In this document: positions 7,978-17,285 of the stretch, in pieces
How positions within the stretch are numbered: the stretch's first letter is position 1
Layout: every line of letters begins with the position of its first letter
Assembly: GCF_014641695.1 (NCBI RefSeq)
Contig: NZ_BMIF01000017.1
Location: 17,357-81,356, forward strand
Source of the DNA: Nitratireductor aestuarii
Lineage (GTDB): Bacteria > Pseudomonadota > Alphaproteobacteria > Rhizobiales > Rhizobiaceae
DNA length: 64,000 nucleotides
Direction: 5' to 3'
Made by a program: the position numbers and the translations under genes
Notes under the pieces: model-generated
What the model saw: only the letters and a program-made list of their open reading frames with translations
What the model was told of the DNA's origin: nothing
The model's database searches: none

Positions 7978-8730
7978 ATGTGCGGACGCTTCGCGTTGAC
8001 GGGCAAGCCCGCAGAGGTAGAGCGCGTCTTCGGCCTCGCCGAGGGCGACGACTTTCCTCCTCGCTTCAACATCGCGCCGACGCAGCCGGTCATGATGGTC
8101 GTTCCCGCACCGCCGAGGGCTCAAGGCTCCAATCTGCCGCACCGGCAGGCGGTTCTGGTGCGCTGGGGGCTCATCCCTTCCTGGGCCAAGAACACGCAGG
8201 ACGTGTCGCTGATGTTCAACGCCCGGTCTGAAAGTGCTGCGGTAAAGCCTTCATTCCGCACGGCAATGCGTCATCGCCGTACGCTCGTCCCGGCCTCAGG
8301 CTTCTACGAGTGGCGCAAGCTCAACGACGGGCGCACGCAGGCCTATTGGCTGCGGCCACGCGATGGCGGTGTGATCGCCTTTGGCGGTTTGATGGAGAGC
8401 TGGTCGGAACCGGGCGGTTGCGAGATCGACACCGGCGCGATCCTCACGACGCGAGCGAGTGCCGATATCCGCGACATCCATGAACGGATGCCGGTCGTCA
8501 TCCGGCCGGAGCATTTCGACCACTGGCTGAACTGCTGGACCAATGAGCCACGTCACGTGGAGGAACTGCTGCAGCCGGTGGAGGAGGGCTTCTTCGAAGC
8601 CATCGCCGTTTCGGACCTCGTCAACAATGTCGCCAATACTTCTCCGGAGATCCAGGCGGAGGTGAAGGCGAAGGCTCCCCGCCGCAGCGAGAAAAAGGCT
8701 GAGGCCACCGCACAGCTTCAGCTCTTCTAA
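7978..8730 (+). CDS. SRAP-domain DNA repair protein (HMCES/YedK family)
   Basis: A 250-residue SRAP protein. The start MCGRF exposes Cys2, the catalytic residue that forms a thiazolidine crosslink with abasic sites in single-stranded DNA. Further family marks are FNIAPTQPV, RWGLIPSWA, FNARSES with KPSFR, ASGFYEW and the histidine in DIHERMPVV. It protects replication forks from abasic lesions. The C-terminus is a lysine-rich tail (KAKAPRRSEKKAEA). The ATG at 7978 is required for the exposed cysteine, so an upstream ATG at 7933 is rejected. Confidence 0.92.
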   Translation: MCGRFALTGKPAEVERVFGLAEGDDFPPRFNIAPTQPVMMVVPAPPRAQGSNLPHRQAVLVRWGLIPSWAKNTQDVSLMFNARSESAAVKPSFRTAMRHRRTLVPASGFYEWRKLNDGRTQAYWLRPRDGGVIAFGGLMESWSEPGGCEIDTGAILTTRASADIRDIHERMPVVIRPEHFDHWLNCWTNEPRHVEELLQPVEEGFFEAIAVSDLVNNVANTSPEIQAEVKAKAPRRSEKKAEATAQLQLF

Positions 8731-8739
8731 GAGCCGACC

Positions 8740-8773
8740 AATCTGATGCAATCCAGAAATCTGATGCTATAGG
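8740..8773 (+). promoter_or_regulatory. Direct repeat and extended -10 upstream of the LysE-type exporter
   Basis: The 10-mer AATCTGATGC occurs at 8740-8749 and again at 8758-8767, an 18-bp step. The second copy runs into TGCTATAGG, an extended -10-like element that would start transcription close to the ATG at 8780. There is no good -35 hexamer, so the repeat may bind an activator. Inference only. Confidence 0.35.
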
Positions 8774-8779
8774 CAGAGT

Positions 8780-9400
8780 ATGGACGTTTCACTCATCCCC
8801 GCATTCGCGGCGGGACTTTTCCTCGGCGCTTCATTGATCATCGCCATTGGGGCGCAGAATGCCTTCATTCTGCGGCAGGGGCTCATAGGCAGCCACGTCT
8901 TCGTGCTCTGCCTGATCTGCGCGCTATCCGATGCGCTTCTGATCGTCACCGGGGTGGCTGGTCTCGGCACCTTGATCAAGCAGTCGCCGGCGCTGATCAC
9001 GGTGGTGACCGTCGCGGGTGCCGCGTTTCTCTACGGTTATGCGTTTCTCGCGCTGCGTCGCGCGCTGAAGCCGGAGGCGATGCAGGCTGCGCGGGAAGGC
9101 AAGAGGGATCTGCGAGCCGCCGTGCTCGCTTGTCTCGCCTTCACTTTCCTGAACCCGCATGTCTATCTCGACACGGTGGTGCTCGTCGGCTCGCTCTCGG
9201 CGGCCTATGAGGGGGCTGCAAGATGGGCCTACGCGGTTGGCGCGATGCTGGCCTCATTCATCTGGTTCTACAGCCTTGGCTATGGAGCGCGTCTGCTTCA
9301 GCCGCTGTTCGCCAATCCGATGGCATGGCGGGTGCTGGACAGTATCATCGCGCTGGTCATGGCGGCTCTCGCTTCAGGACTCCTCGCGCGGCTCCTGTAG
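8780..9400 (+). CDS. LysE/ArgO-family amino acid exporter
   Basis: A 206-residue membrane protein with about six hydrophobic segments. The N-terminal GLFLGASLIIAIGAQNAFIL is the LysE family signature (G-A-Q-N-A), and a NPHVYLDTVVL loop follows the fourth segment, as in ArgO/LysE. Members export basic amino acids such as lysine and arginine when internal levels are high. The usual divergently encoded LysG/ArgP regulator is missing; an SRAP gene lies upstream instead. Its end overlaps the last 27 bases of a small convergent gene. Confidence 0.9.
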   Translation: MDVSLIPAFAAGLFLGASLIIAIGAQNAFILRQGLIGSHVFVLCLICALSDALLIVTGVAGLGTLIKQSPALITVVTVAGAAFLYGYAFLALRRALKPEAMQAAREGKRDLRAAVLACLAFTFLNPHVYLDTVVLVGSLSAAYEGAARWAYAVGAMLASFIWFYSLGYGARLLQPLFANPMAWRVLDSIIALVMAALASGLLARLL

Positions 9401-9553
9401 GCTTTGCTGCTCTTCTGCCTGCTTCTTCGGACGGCAGGCAAGCGCTGCGTTGACGGCCGAGATGCCGATGCGATGATAATTGGTGATCAGGTCGCTCTTC
9501 GGCGGTTGCGGAGCCTGCACTGCAGGTTGTCGTTGTACCTGATGGGTGGACAT
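9374..9553 (-). CDS. Small conserved-looking 59-residue protein
   Basis: A short minus-strand frame from ATG 9553 to TGA 9374. It begins MSTHQVQRQPAVQAPQPPKS and continues DLITNYHRIGISAVNAALAC, then a basic and Gln/Glu-rich tail. An AGAGGG ribosome site lies 8 bases before the ATG. The NYHRIGISAVNAAL segment looks like a real amphipathic helix, and the composition is protein-like. I think similar small proteins occur in other rhizobia but cannot verify it. No signal peptide or known motif. It overlaps the 3' end of the exporter gene tail-to-tail. Confidence 0.6.
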   Translation of the reverse strand: MSTHQVQRQPAVQAPQPPKSDLITNYHRIGISAVNAALACRPKKQAEEQQSLQEPREES

Positions 9554-9908
9554 TTGTTCGCCCTCTTGGCTGTAAAACGGTCGTCCAGAGCATGCTTGAA
9601 TTCTGACAAATTCATGTCAGGGCTCGCAGTCTACTCTCCTTAAGCACCGCGTGATAGGTTTAGCGTTAACAAACGGTTGCGACTGTATCTTGCAGAGCAC
9701 AGATTCAACGCTTGACGCGGGGAAGCGGCAAAGCGATAAGACGCGCATGAAAACGCTGTGCGCCACCATCGATATCTGCATTAGCATTATTGGCTAGCTT
9801 CATCGCTGGTCCGGCCGTTTTTACCTCTCTCCCCGAAATGGAAAACGCCGAGGCCAGAATGGCCAGGGCGGCTTATCGTGCGTGACGCGCAAAGAGCAGG
9901 ATGCGAAG
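9554..9908 (+). other. 355-bp space before cysS: candidate promoter and 16-codon leader
   Basis: No full gene is seen here. TTGACG (9712-9717) and GATAAG (9735-9740) with a 17-bp spacer make a fair sigma-70-type promoter for cysS-cimA. About 7 bases after it is ATG 9747, opening a short frame to TAG 9797 that encodes MKTLCATIDICISIIG, five isoleucines in sixteen residues. No convincing rho-independent attenuator hairpin was found between 9798 and 9908; only a short GGCCA-GAA-TGGCC hairpin (9852-9864). Confidence 0.35.
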
Positions 9909-11411
9909 ATGTCAGAGGGATTTAAGGGCCTTGTCGTCTACAACACGCTGACGCGGCGCAAGGAGGAATTCATTCCCCTCGATCCGTCTCGTGTGCGCAT
10001 GTATGTCTGCGGCCCAACGGTCTACGACTTTGCCCATATCGGCAACGCCCGACCCGTCATCGTCTTTGACGTGCTGTTCCGGCTGCTCCGCCATCTCTAT
10101 GGCGAGGACAAGGTTACCTATGTCCGCAACATCACGGACGTTGATGACAAGATCAACGCACGCGCATTGCGCGACTATGGCGTTGAGATTGGGGCGGGAA
10201 AGCTGACGCTCAACGAGGCGATCCGCGCGGTCACCGAAAAGACGGCGGACCAGTTCCACAAGGACGTCGCCGCAATCGGTACGCTTCCGCCGACGGTGGA
10301 GCCGCGTGCAACCGAATTCGTGCTGCCGCGCGAGGACGGCCGCACCGATATGGTGACGCTGATTCAAAATCTTATCGATCGCGGCCATGCCTATGCGGCA
10401 AAAGGAGAAATCCTCTTTGACACCGCCTCGATGCATGACTACGGCGAGCTTTCCCACCGCAAGCTGGATGAGCAGCAGGCCGGAGCACGCGTCGCCGTCG
10501 AGGCGCACAAGAAGCAGCCGGCAGACTTCGTGCTATGGAAGGAATCCGCGCCGGAAGAACCCGGCTGGGATGCCGAATTCAAGATCGACGGCCAGCCGCT
10601 CACCATCCGTGGCCGTCCAGGCTGGCACATCGAGTGTTCCGCCATGTCGGCCGCCTACCTCGGTGAAGTCTTCGACATTCACGGTGGCGGGCTCGACCTC
10701 ATCTTCCCGCACCATGAGAACGAGATTGCCCAGTCGCGCTGCGCCCACGGCACGCACACGATGGCGCGCTACTGGATGCACAACGGCTTCCTGCAGGTTG
10801 AAGGCCGAAAGATGTCGAAGTCCGAGGGCAACTTCGTCACCATCAACGAGCTGCTGGAGACGGACCGTTTCGGTGGACGCTCCTGGCCGGGTGAAGTGCT
10901 GCGCCTCGCCATGCTGATGACGCACTACCGCCAGCCGATCGACTTCAGCGTCGACAAGCTCACCCAGGCGGAGAAGGTGCTCGACCGGCTCTATCGCGTC
11001 GTCGGCAATGTCGAGGCGGCTGAAACTTCTGAGACGAAGGACGAGGTCGCGGCGCGGCTCAAGGACGATCTCAACACATGGGAAGCGCTGATTGCGCTGC
11101 AGGGTGCAGCTGACGCTGCCGAGACAAAGAAGGACCCGGCGCTGGCGGCTGCACTCAAAGGCGCTGCCAATCTGCTCGGCCTGCTCACCAAGACGCATGA
11201 CGAATGGGAGGCTGGCAAGCGGCAGTCGGCCGGCATCGACGAGGCGGCCATCGAGGCACAGATCGAACAGCGGCTGACCTTCCTCAAGGAAAAGAATTTC
11301 CAGGAGGCTGACCGGATCCGCGCGGAGCTGACCAGTCAGGGCGTGCAACTCATGGACTACAAGGACACCGAAACGGGCGAACGTCGCACGCGCTGGGAAG
11401 TGAAACGATGA
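9909..11411 (+). CDS. cysS: Cysteinyl-tRNA synthetase
   Basis: A 500-residue class I synthetase that charges tRNA-Cys. It shows the HIGH-type motif in [10 protein letters not shown], the KMSKSEGN loop, and zinc/cysteine-binding residues in [16 protein letters not shown] and [14 protein letters not shown]. It is somewhat longer than the E. coli enzyme (461), with extra residues in the C-terminal helical region. The ATG at 9909 follows an AGCAGG site by eight bases and is favoured over the GTG at 9882. Its stop overlaps the start of cimA (ATGA), so the two are one transcription unit. Confidence 0.95.
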   Translation: MSEGFKGLVVYNTLTRRKEEFIPLDPSRVRMYVCGPTVYDFAHIGNARPVIVFDVLFRLLRHLYGEDKVTYVRNITDVDDKINARALRDYGVEIGAGKLTLNEAIRAVTEKTADQFHKDVAAIGTLPPTVEPRATEFVLPREDGRTDMVTLIQNLIDRGHAYAAKGEILFDTASMHDYGELSHRKLDEQQAGARVAVEAHKKQPADFVLWKESAPEEPGWDAEFKIDGQPLTIRGRPGWHIECSAMSAAYLGEVFDIHGGGLDLIFPHHENEIAQSRCAHGTHTMARYWMHNGFLQVEGRKMSKSEGNFVTINELLETDRFGGRSWPGEVLRLAMLMTHYRQPIDFSVDKLTQAEKVLDRLYRVVGNVEAAETSETKDEVAARLKDDLNTWEALIALQGAADAAETKKDPALAAALKGAANLLGLLTKTHDEWEAGKRQSAGIDEAAIEAQIEQRLTFLKEKNFQEADRIRAELTSQGVQLMDYKDTETGERRTRWEVKR

Positions 11412-13018
11412 GCAAGGAACGCATCTACCTCTTTGACACGACCCTGCGCGACGGGCAGCAGACGCCCGGCGTCGACTTCTCGGTTGAGGACAAGATTGCC
11501 ATCGCCCAGATGCTCGACGATCTCGGTATCGACTATGTCGAGGGCGGCTATCCGGGGGCGAACCCGACCGACAGCGAATTCTTCGCCAAAAAGCGCACGA
11601 CCCGGTCGCAGTTCGTTGCTTTCGGCATGACCAAGCGCGCTGGCGTTTCCGCCTCCAACGATCCGGGTCTTGCGGCTCTCATCCAGGCGAAAAGCGATGC
11701 GATCTGCTTCGTCGCCAAGAGCTGGGACTATCACGTCCGCGTCGCGCTCGGCACGACGAACGAGGAGAACCTCGAGTCCATTCGCGCTTCCGTCACCGCT
11801 ACTCAAGGCGCTGGCAAGGTGGCGATGGTCGATTGCGAGCATTTCTTCGACGGCTACAAGGCCAACCCGGAATACGCGCTATCCTGCGTGAAGACCGCTT
11901 ACGAAGCTGGAAGCCGCTGGATCGTGCTCTGCGACACCAACGGCGGCACGCAGCCGGAAGAAGTGCGCAGGATCGTTTCAACAGTAATCGCCGCTGGCGT
12001 TCCCGGAGATCATCTCGGCATTCACGCCCACAACGATACGGGGCAGGCAGTCGCCAATTCTCTGGCTGCCATTGAGGCTGGCGCCCGGCAGATTCAGGGC
12101 ACGCTGAACGGCATTGGCGAACGCTGCGGCAACGCCAATCTTGTCACCATAATTCCGACGCTCATGCTGAAGCCCGTCTATGCTGAGCGGTTTGAGGTGG
12201 GCATCACGCCTGAGCGTCTCGCGGGCCTCTCCAAGCTCTCCCATGCGTTCGATGAACTGCTGAATCGCGCGCCGGATGCGCAGGCGCCCTATGTCGGCAG
12301 CTCCGCCTTCGCGACGAAGGCAGGCATCCATGCGTCTGCGATCCTGAAAGACCCGCAGACCTACGAGCATGTGGCTCCGGAGGCCGTTGGCAACGAGCGG
12401 CGGCTGATGGTGTCGGATCAGGGCGGCAAGTCGAACTTCCTCGTGGAACTGCGCCGTCGCGGCATCCAGATCGACAAGGACGACCCGCGCCTCGACAGCC
12501 TGATCGCGCAGGTGAAGGAGCGCGAGGCTCAGGGTTATGCCTATGAGGGTGCGGATGCGAGCTTTGAGCTGCTCGCGCGGCGGGTGCTCGGCAGCGTACC
12601 GGAATTCTTCAAGGTCGACAGCTTCCGCTGCATGGTGGAGCGCCGTTTCGATGCCAACGGAAACATCAAGACCGTTTCCGAGGCTGTCGTCCGGGTTACA
12701 GTCGATGGGGAGACGCGCCTTTCGGTGGCCGAGGGTCATGGCCCGGTCAACGCGCTCGACATCGCGCTGCGCAAGGATCTCGGCAAGTACCAATCCGAGA
12801 TCGAAGACATGTCGCTGACGGACTACAAGGTGCGCATCCTGAATGGCGGCACCGACGCCATCACGCGCGTGCTCATCGAGTCCTTCGACAGCACCGGCGA
12901 GCGGTGGTGGACCGTGGGCGTCTCCGACAACGTCATCGACGCTTCGTTCCAGGCCCTCATGGACTCCATCATCTACAAGCTGGTCAAGAACCGTGAGGCG
13001 ATCCGGCTGGCTGGGTGA
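11408..13018 (+). CDS. cimA: (R)-citramalate synthase, LeuA-like type
   Basis: A 536-residue protein of the TIGR00977 type. The N-terminal TIM barrel starts with [20 protein letters not shown] and carries the [13 protein letters not shown] metal-binding motif and [10 protein letters not shown]; a C-terminal LeuA-type allosteric domain occupies about residues 400-536. It condenses pyruvate and acetyl-CoA to citramalate, the first step of a threonine-independent route to isoleucine. 2-Isopropylmalate synthase is less likely from the overall pattern and length. Coupling to cysS by ATGA is common in rhizobia. Confidence 0.88.
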   Translation: MSKERIYLFDTTLRDGQQTPGVDFSVEDKIAIAQMLDDLGIDYVEGGYPGANPTDSEFFAKKRTTRSQFVAFGMTKRAGVSASNDPGLAALIQAKSDAICFVAKSWDYHVRVALGTTNEENLESIRASVTATQGAGKVAMVDCEHFFDGYKANPEYALSCVKTAYEAGSRWIVLCDTNGGTQPEEVRRIVSTVIAAGVPGDHLGIHAHNDTGQAVANSLAAIEAGARQIQGTLNGIGERCGNANLVTIIPTLMLKPVYAERFEVGITPERLAGLSKLSHAFDELLNRAPDAQAPYVGSSAFATKAGIHASAILKDPQTYEHVAPEAVGNERRLMVSDQGGKSNFLVELRRRGIQIDKDDPRLDSLIAQVKEREAQGYAYEGADASFELLARRVLGSVPEFFKVDSFRCMVERRFDANGNIKTVSEAVVRVTVDGETRLSVAEGHGPVNALDIALRKDLGKYQSEIEDMSLTDYKVRILNGGTDAITRVLIESFDSTGERWWTVGVSDNVIDASFQALMDSIIYKLVKNREAIRLAG

Positions 13019-13033
13019 AGCATTTCATCCAGC
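13010..13033 (+). terminator. Hairpin over the cimA stop codon
   Basis: GCTGGGTGAA and TTCATCCAGC pair over ten positions with one G-T wobble and a GCAT loop; the cimA stop lies inside the stem. No T-run follows, so it may stabilise the 3' end or serve as a factor-dependent end rather than an intrinsic terminator. The 240 bp to the next gene otherwise show nothing recognisable. Confidence 0.4.
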
Positions 13034-13273
13034 GACGCCCTTATAAAATGAGCACGAATCCTTTATAATCCCTGCCACTGCGCGCCTTTAGGCCCTGCTC
13101 ATGCGCCATGGCATGGCAGCTCTCGCACCCGTCGTTTGGCATGGATTTCAGTGTTCCTGTGTGAAACTGCGACGAACGGACTTTCCGATGTGCTGAGACG
13201 TTGATTTTCAAAGGCTTTTGTTGTCCAGACATTGAAAACACGCTAGACCGGCAGAAGGGCTAGGGAAACGGCA

Positions 13274-14944
13274 ATGACAATGACACCGCAACGAATTCTG
13301 CTCTTTCTGGCAGGGCTGCTTATCGCAGGCTTTGGCGCAGCCTACTACAATGGTGTCTTTGACAGACAGGCGCCTCACCAGGCTGCCGTGACGCAACCAG
13401 CCACAGCAACGGCAGAGGGATCAAGCGCGGAAAAGACCGAGCCGGCTGAAACCGTTGCCGAAGCGGAAAAGGCTCCCGCCAAGTCAGAGGAAAGCGTTGG
13501 CGCGGATGAAGCCGTTGTTGCCGCCAAAGAGGCTGCGGCTGACGAGGCGAAGGTCGTCGTTCCGAGTTTTGACCTGCTGCGCGTCGAGCCTGATGGTTCG
13601 CTCGTCATCGCGGGGCAGGCCGCTCCCAATTCGACGGTCGAGATCGTCAACGGCTCCTCGGTACTTGCCTCTGCGAAGACGGAAGCCAGTGGCGATTTCG
13701 TAAGCGTTCTGGATCGTGCACTGAAGCCGGGGGACCACACCGTCGTCCTGCGCTCGACCTCCTCCGAAAAGGTTTCGGCTACTTCGCTCGAGACGGCGAT
13801 CATCTCCGTGCCGTCCAGCAAGGAAGGCGAAGTCGTGGCGCTGGTTCAGCAGCCCGGTCAGCCGAGCCGCCTGATCTCCGTGCCGGAAGCTGCCCCCCAG
13901 GTGGTGGCGCAGGCAGACGAACAGCCGAAGTCCGATGATGATGCTGCTGCTCCGGACAATGTGGCCAAGGCCGATACGGCCAAGGCCGATGCGGCCGAGG
14001 ACAATGTTGCCTCTGATACATCGGATGTCGTTGCCCGGCCTGAGGTCGTCACCCCGCAGCCCGCTGAGAATAACGCCGCCGCCGCTTCAGATGCTGCTTC
14101 TTCCGAAGCCGCACCTTCCGATGTAGCTGCAGAGGAACCAGGGAAGGCCGAGGAACCATCAGCCGTGGCCAGCGAGCAGCCTGCAGTCGAACGGCAAGCC
14201 GCTGTTCAACCGGTCACACCGGACGTTGCTCCGAGCGCGCCGCAGGTGGCTCCGGCGGCTCCACAAGAAGAGCCGCAGCCAGCACATGAGGCTGCAAAGG
14301 ATGAGCAGCAGACGCCGCCTGCCGCGCCGCAAAGCGTGCAGCGCGCCAGCACTTCGCCCTTCATTGAGGCGGTGGAAATCGACGGTCGCGAGGTGTTCGT
14401 GGCGGGGCAGGCTGAAGCGGGCAAGCGCGTTCGCGTCTATGCAAACGAGGTTCTGCTTGGTCAGGCAACGGTGGATACGAACGGACGCTTCCTGATCGAA
14501 ACCGAGCGCGATCTTCCAGTGGGCGATTACATCGTTCGCGCCGATGTCCTCGGCAAAGACGGTGTGACCGTGGCTGCCCGTGCAGCGGTGCCATTCGCGC
14601 GACCGGCAGGCGAGAGCATGACGTCCGTCGCCCCGGCACCAACGGAGGCCCCTGCAAGCGAGGGCGCTGCGGTTCAGTCGACTGCCGCTCAGGATCCCGA
14701 GATGGGCGCTGCGTTGGAGCGCTCCGACGGCGCCGTGATCATCCGCAAGGGCGATACGCTCTGGCACATTTCGCGTCGCGTCTATGGCCGTGGCATTCGC
14801 TACACGACCATCTATCAGGCAAACAAGGACCAGATCCGCAATCCGAACCGCATCTACCCTGGGCAGACCTTTGCGCTGCCGGGTCAGAGCGAGGATGGCG
14901 AGACCGCCGATCTGGAAGCAATCAAGGACCGTCAGTCAAACTGA
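13274..14944 (+). CDS. Membrane-anchored LysM-domain protein with Ig-like repeats
   Basis: A 556-residue envelope protein. An N-terminal hydrophobic segment (ILLFLAGLLIAGFGAAYY) acts as signal anchor. Two similar beta-rich domains follow, with VEPDGSLVIAGQAAPNSTVE near residue 100 and VEIDGREVFVAGQAEAGKRV near residue 370, separated by a long Ala/Glu/Pro/Asp-rich linker. A LysM domain at about 487-540 (IIRKGDTLWHISRRVYG and NPNRIYPGQTFALP) would bind peptidoglycan. Such proteins are common in Rhizobiales and are thought to act at the cell wall; no catalytic domain is seen. The start may be ATG 13274 or 13280. Confidence 0.85.
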   Translation: MTMTPQRILLFLAGLLIAGFGAAYYNGVFDRQAPHQAAVTQPATATAEGSSAEKTEPAETVAEAEKAPAKSEESVGADEAVVAAKEAAADEAKVVVPSFDLLRVEPDGSLVIAGQAAPNSTVEIVNGSSVLASAKTEASGDFVSVLDRALKPGDHTVVLRSTSSEKVSATSLETAIISVPSSKEGEVVALVQQPGQPSRLISVPEAAPQVVAQADEQPKSDDDAAAPDNVAKADTAKADAAEDNVASDTSDVVARPEVVTPQPAENNAAAASDAASSEAAPSDVAAEEPGKAEEPSAVASEQPAVERQAAVQPVTPDVAPSAPQVAPAAPQEEPQPAHEAAKDEQQTPPAAPQSVQRASTSPFIEAVEIDGREVFVAGQAEAGKRVRVYANEVLLGQATVDTNGRFLIETERDLPVGDYIVRADVLGKDGVTVAARAAVPFARPAGESMTSVAPAPTEAPASEGAAVQSTAAQDPEMGAALERSDGAVIIRKGDTLWHISRRVYGRGIRYTTIYQANKDQIRNPNRIYPGQTFALPGQSEDGETADLEAIKDRQSN

Positions 14945-14961
14945 CGGTCCTGGCTTGCAGC

Positions 14962-14997
14962 TTCATCGTTCATCGTATATCGACGATGAACGATGAA
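14962..14997. promoter_or_regulatory. 36-bp perfect palindrome, probable ArsR operator
   Basis: Arms TTCATCGTTCATCG (14962-14975) and CGATGAACGATGAA (14984-14997) are exact inverted complements, separated by TATATCGA. Each arm is itself a tandem pair of one 7-mer. A TTGCAG -35 (14955-14960) and the TATATC inside the spacer (14976-14981) form a plausible promoter, so a bound repressor would cover the -10 and start region. The right arm reaches into the arsR start codon at 14993. Confidence 0.8.
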
Positions 14998-15340
14998 CAT
15001 GTCGCCTCATAACAGTATCCATGAAAACTGCTCGGCCGAGCGCCTGTCGCGGGAACTCAACGCGCTGGCGCATCCCGTGCGTTTGCAGATCCTGAGCTAC
15101 CTCACTCGGGTGAATGGCTGCTGCTGCAAAGATGTCGTGTGCCAGTTCGATCTGGCGCAGTCGACGGTCTCGCAGCACCTGAAGATACTGCTTGAGGCGG
15201 GCCTGCTTGAGATGAAGCCCCAGGGGCAGAGGTCCCAATACTCGCCCAATCGAGAGGCGCTACAATCCCTCGCTTCGGCGGTGAACCGTCTGGCGGGCGG
15301 CTTTGCCATGGCGCCGCTCCAGGACGAGCAGAAGATTTAA
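14993..15340 (+). CDS. ArsR-family transcriptional repressor
   Basis: A 115-residue winged-helix protein of the ArsR/SmtB family. [15 protein letters not shown] begins the helix-turn-helix, [20 protein letters not shown] is the recognition helix region, and QGQRSQYSP the wing. A cysteine cluster, [12 protein letters not shown], lies where ArsR has its ELCVCDL thiolate metal site, so As(III), Sb(III) or a soft heavy metal is a likely signal. Start is ATG 14993 or 14999; neither has a ribosome site and both lie at the edge of the palindrome, which suggests leaderless translation. The Atm1-type exporter follows 22 bp downstream. Confidence 0.9.
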   Translation: MNMSPHNSIHENCSAERLSRELNALAHPVRLQILSYLTRVNGCCCKDVVCQFDLAQSTVSQHLKILLEAGLLEMKPQGQRSQYSPNREALQSLASAVNRLAGGFAMAPLQDEQKI

Positions 15341-15362
15341 CAGACAGTCTAAGGCGCGAAAA

Positions 15363-17255
15363 TTGCAACAGAAAACCGTTTCAGCCGAGTCGGGCTCCCT
15401 TCTACGTACGCTGGGTAACCTGTGGCCCTACATGTGGCCTTCCGACCGTCCGGACCTGAAAGCCCGCGTCGTCGTTGCGCTCGCCTTCCTGGTGCTGGCA
15501 AAGGTGATCCTGCTTACGGTTCCATACTTCTTCAAGTGGGCGACCAATGCGCTCGCAGGGGAGGGCGGTGCTCCGGCATGGGTGCCCGCGGTTCTTGCCG
15601 GGCCAATCATGCTGGTGGTTGCCTATAACGTTGTGCGCGTGGCGCAGCTCGGTTTCAACCAGCTCCGTGATGCGCTTTTCGCCCGTGTCGGCCAGCATGC
15701 GGTGCGCGAACTTGCCAATCGTACCTTCGTTCACCTTCACGCCCTTTCGCTGCGCTTCCATCTGGAGCGGCGCACGGGCGGCCTTTCCCGTGTCATCGAG
15801 CGCGGAACGAAGGGCATTGAGATCATCGTCCGCTTCACGATCCTGAACAGCGTTCCGACGCTTCTGGAGTTCCTGTTGTCGGCAATCATCCTGGCGGTGG
15901 TCTATGGCTGGCAGTACCTCGCCGTCGTAGCCGTCACGGTCTGGCTCTACATCTGGTTCACCGTGAAGGCGAGCGATTGGCGCATCTCCATCCGCAAGCA
16001 GATGAACCGGTCAGACACCGAGGCCAACACAAAGGCCGTCGACTCTCTCCTCAACTTCGAGACTGTCAAATATTTCAACAATGAGGAGATGGAGGCACGG
16101 CGCTTCGACAAGTCGATGGAGCGCTACGAGGAAGCGGCGACCAAGACCTGGACCTCGCTCGGCTGGCTCAACTTCGGTCAGGGCGTGATCTTCGGCCTCG
16201 GCATGATGGCGATCATGGCGCTCTCCGCGCTTGAGGTCATGCGCGGCACGCACACGGTCGGCGACTTCGTCTTCGTCAATGCGCTCTTGATGCAGCTTTC
16301 GATCCCGCTCAACTTCATCGGCTCGGTCTATCGCGAAATCCGCCAGGGCCTCACCGACATCGAAGAGATGTTCGACCTGCTCGACGTTGCACCCGATGTC
16401 GAGGACCGGCCGGATGCGAAGGAGCTGCAGATCGAGAAGGGCGAGGTTCGGTTCGAGAACGTGCACTTTGCCTATGACCCGAGCCGTCCGATCCTGAAGG
16501 GCATCAGCTTCACGATCCCGGCAGGCAAGACTGTGGCGATTGTTGGCCCTTCAGGCGCAGGCAAGTCGACGATTTCGCGCCTCATCTTCCGCTTCTATGA
16601 CATCCAGCAGGGCGCGATCCTGATTGATGGCCAGGACGTACGCGACGTGACGCAGAAGAGCCTGCGCAAGGCGATTGGAATGGTGCCGCAGGATACGGTG
16701 CTCTTCAACGACACGATCGCCTACAACATCCGCTATGGCCGCCCCGATGCCAGCGAAGAAGAGGTGCACAATGCGGCTCAACTCGCGCAGATCGATGGAT
16801 TCATCCGCAACCTGCCGGATGGCTACAAGGCGATGGTGGGTGAGCGCGGTCTGAAGCTTTCCGGTGGCGAGAAGCAGCGCGTCGCGATCGCCCGCACCAT
16901 CCTGAAGGCACCTCCGATCCTAATCCTCGATGAGGCGACCTCTGCACTCGATACCCAGACGGAGCAGGAAATCCAGGCAGCACTCGATCTGGTGAGCCGC
17001 GATCGCACCACACTGGTCATCGCGCACCGGCTCTCAACCGTCATCAACGCCGACGAGATCATCGTGCTTCGGGATGGCACCATCGCCGAGCGCGGAACGC
17101 ACTGGTCGCTGCTCGAGCAGGACGGGCTTTACGCACAGATGTGGAGCCGTCAGCGCGAGGCGACGGAGGCCGAAGAGCGGTTGCGCCGTGCTCGCGAGGA
17201 GGACGAGATGGGCGTTGTTGTTCGCAAGGTGCCGGCCTACGAAGAAAAGGTCTAG
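15363..17255 (+). CDS. Atm1-type ABC exporter (fused permease and ATPase)
   Basis: A 630-residue half-transporter: about six membrane segments in residues 30-320, then an ATPase with Walker [10 protein letters not shown], signature [16 protein letters not shown], Walker [13 protein letters not shown] and switch IAHRLST. The opening and QFNREIRQ-like loop pattern put it with the Atm1/HMT1 group (mitochondrial ABCB7 relatives), which exports glutathione-linked sulfur species or metal conjugates. I place the start at TTG 15363 with AAGG about 9 bases upstream, because an earlier TTG at 15303 would overlap the coding end of arsR. Position after arsR suggests metal-responsive expression. Confidence 0.88.
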   Translation: MQQKTVSAESGSLLRTLGNLWPYMWPSDRPDLKARVVVALAFLVLAKVILLTVPYFFKWATNALAGEGGAPAWVPAVLAGPIMLVVAYNVVRVAQLGFNQLRDALFARVGQHAVRELANRTFVHLHALSLRFHLERRTGGLSRVIERGTKGIEIIVRFTILNSVPTLLEFLLSAIILAVVYGWQYLAVVAVTVWLYIWFTVKASDWRISIRKQMNRSDTEANTKAVDSLLNFETVKYFNNEEMEARRFDKSMERYEEAATKTWTSLGWLNFGQGVIFGLGMMAIMALSALEVMRGTHTVGDFVFVNALLMQLSIPLNFIGSVYREIRQGLTDIEEMFDLLDVAPDVEDRPDAKELQIEKGEVRFENVHFAYDPSRPILKGISFTIPAGKTVAIVGPSGAGKSTISRLIFRFYDIQQGAILIDGQDVRDVTQKSLRKAIGMVPQDTVLFNDTIAYNIRYGRPDASEEEVHNAAQLAQIDGFIRNLPDGYKAMVGERGLKLSGGEKQRVAIARTILKAPPILILDEATSALDTQTEQEIQAALDLVSRDRTTLVIAHRLSTVINADEIIVLRDGTIAERGTHWSLLEQDGLYAQMWSRQREATEAEERLRRAREEDEMGVVVRKVPAYEEKV

Positions 17256-17285
17256 GCCCCGGAAGGATGTGAAAAGCTAAGGTGT

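Noticed and set aside
13041..13241. Minus-strand 66-codon frame with a CxxCH (haem-like) motif
   Set aside because: No signal peptide, no ribosome site, and a single CxxCH in a short frame is expected by chance.
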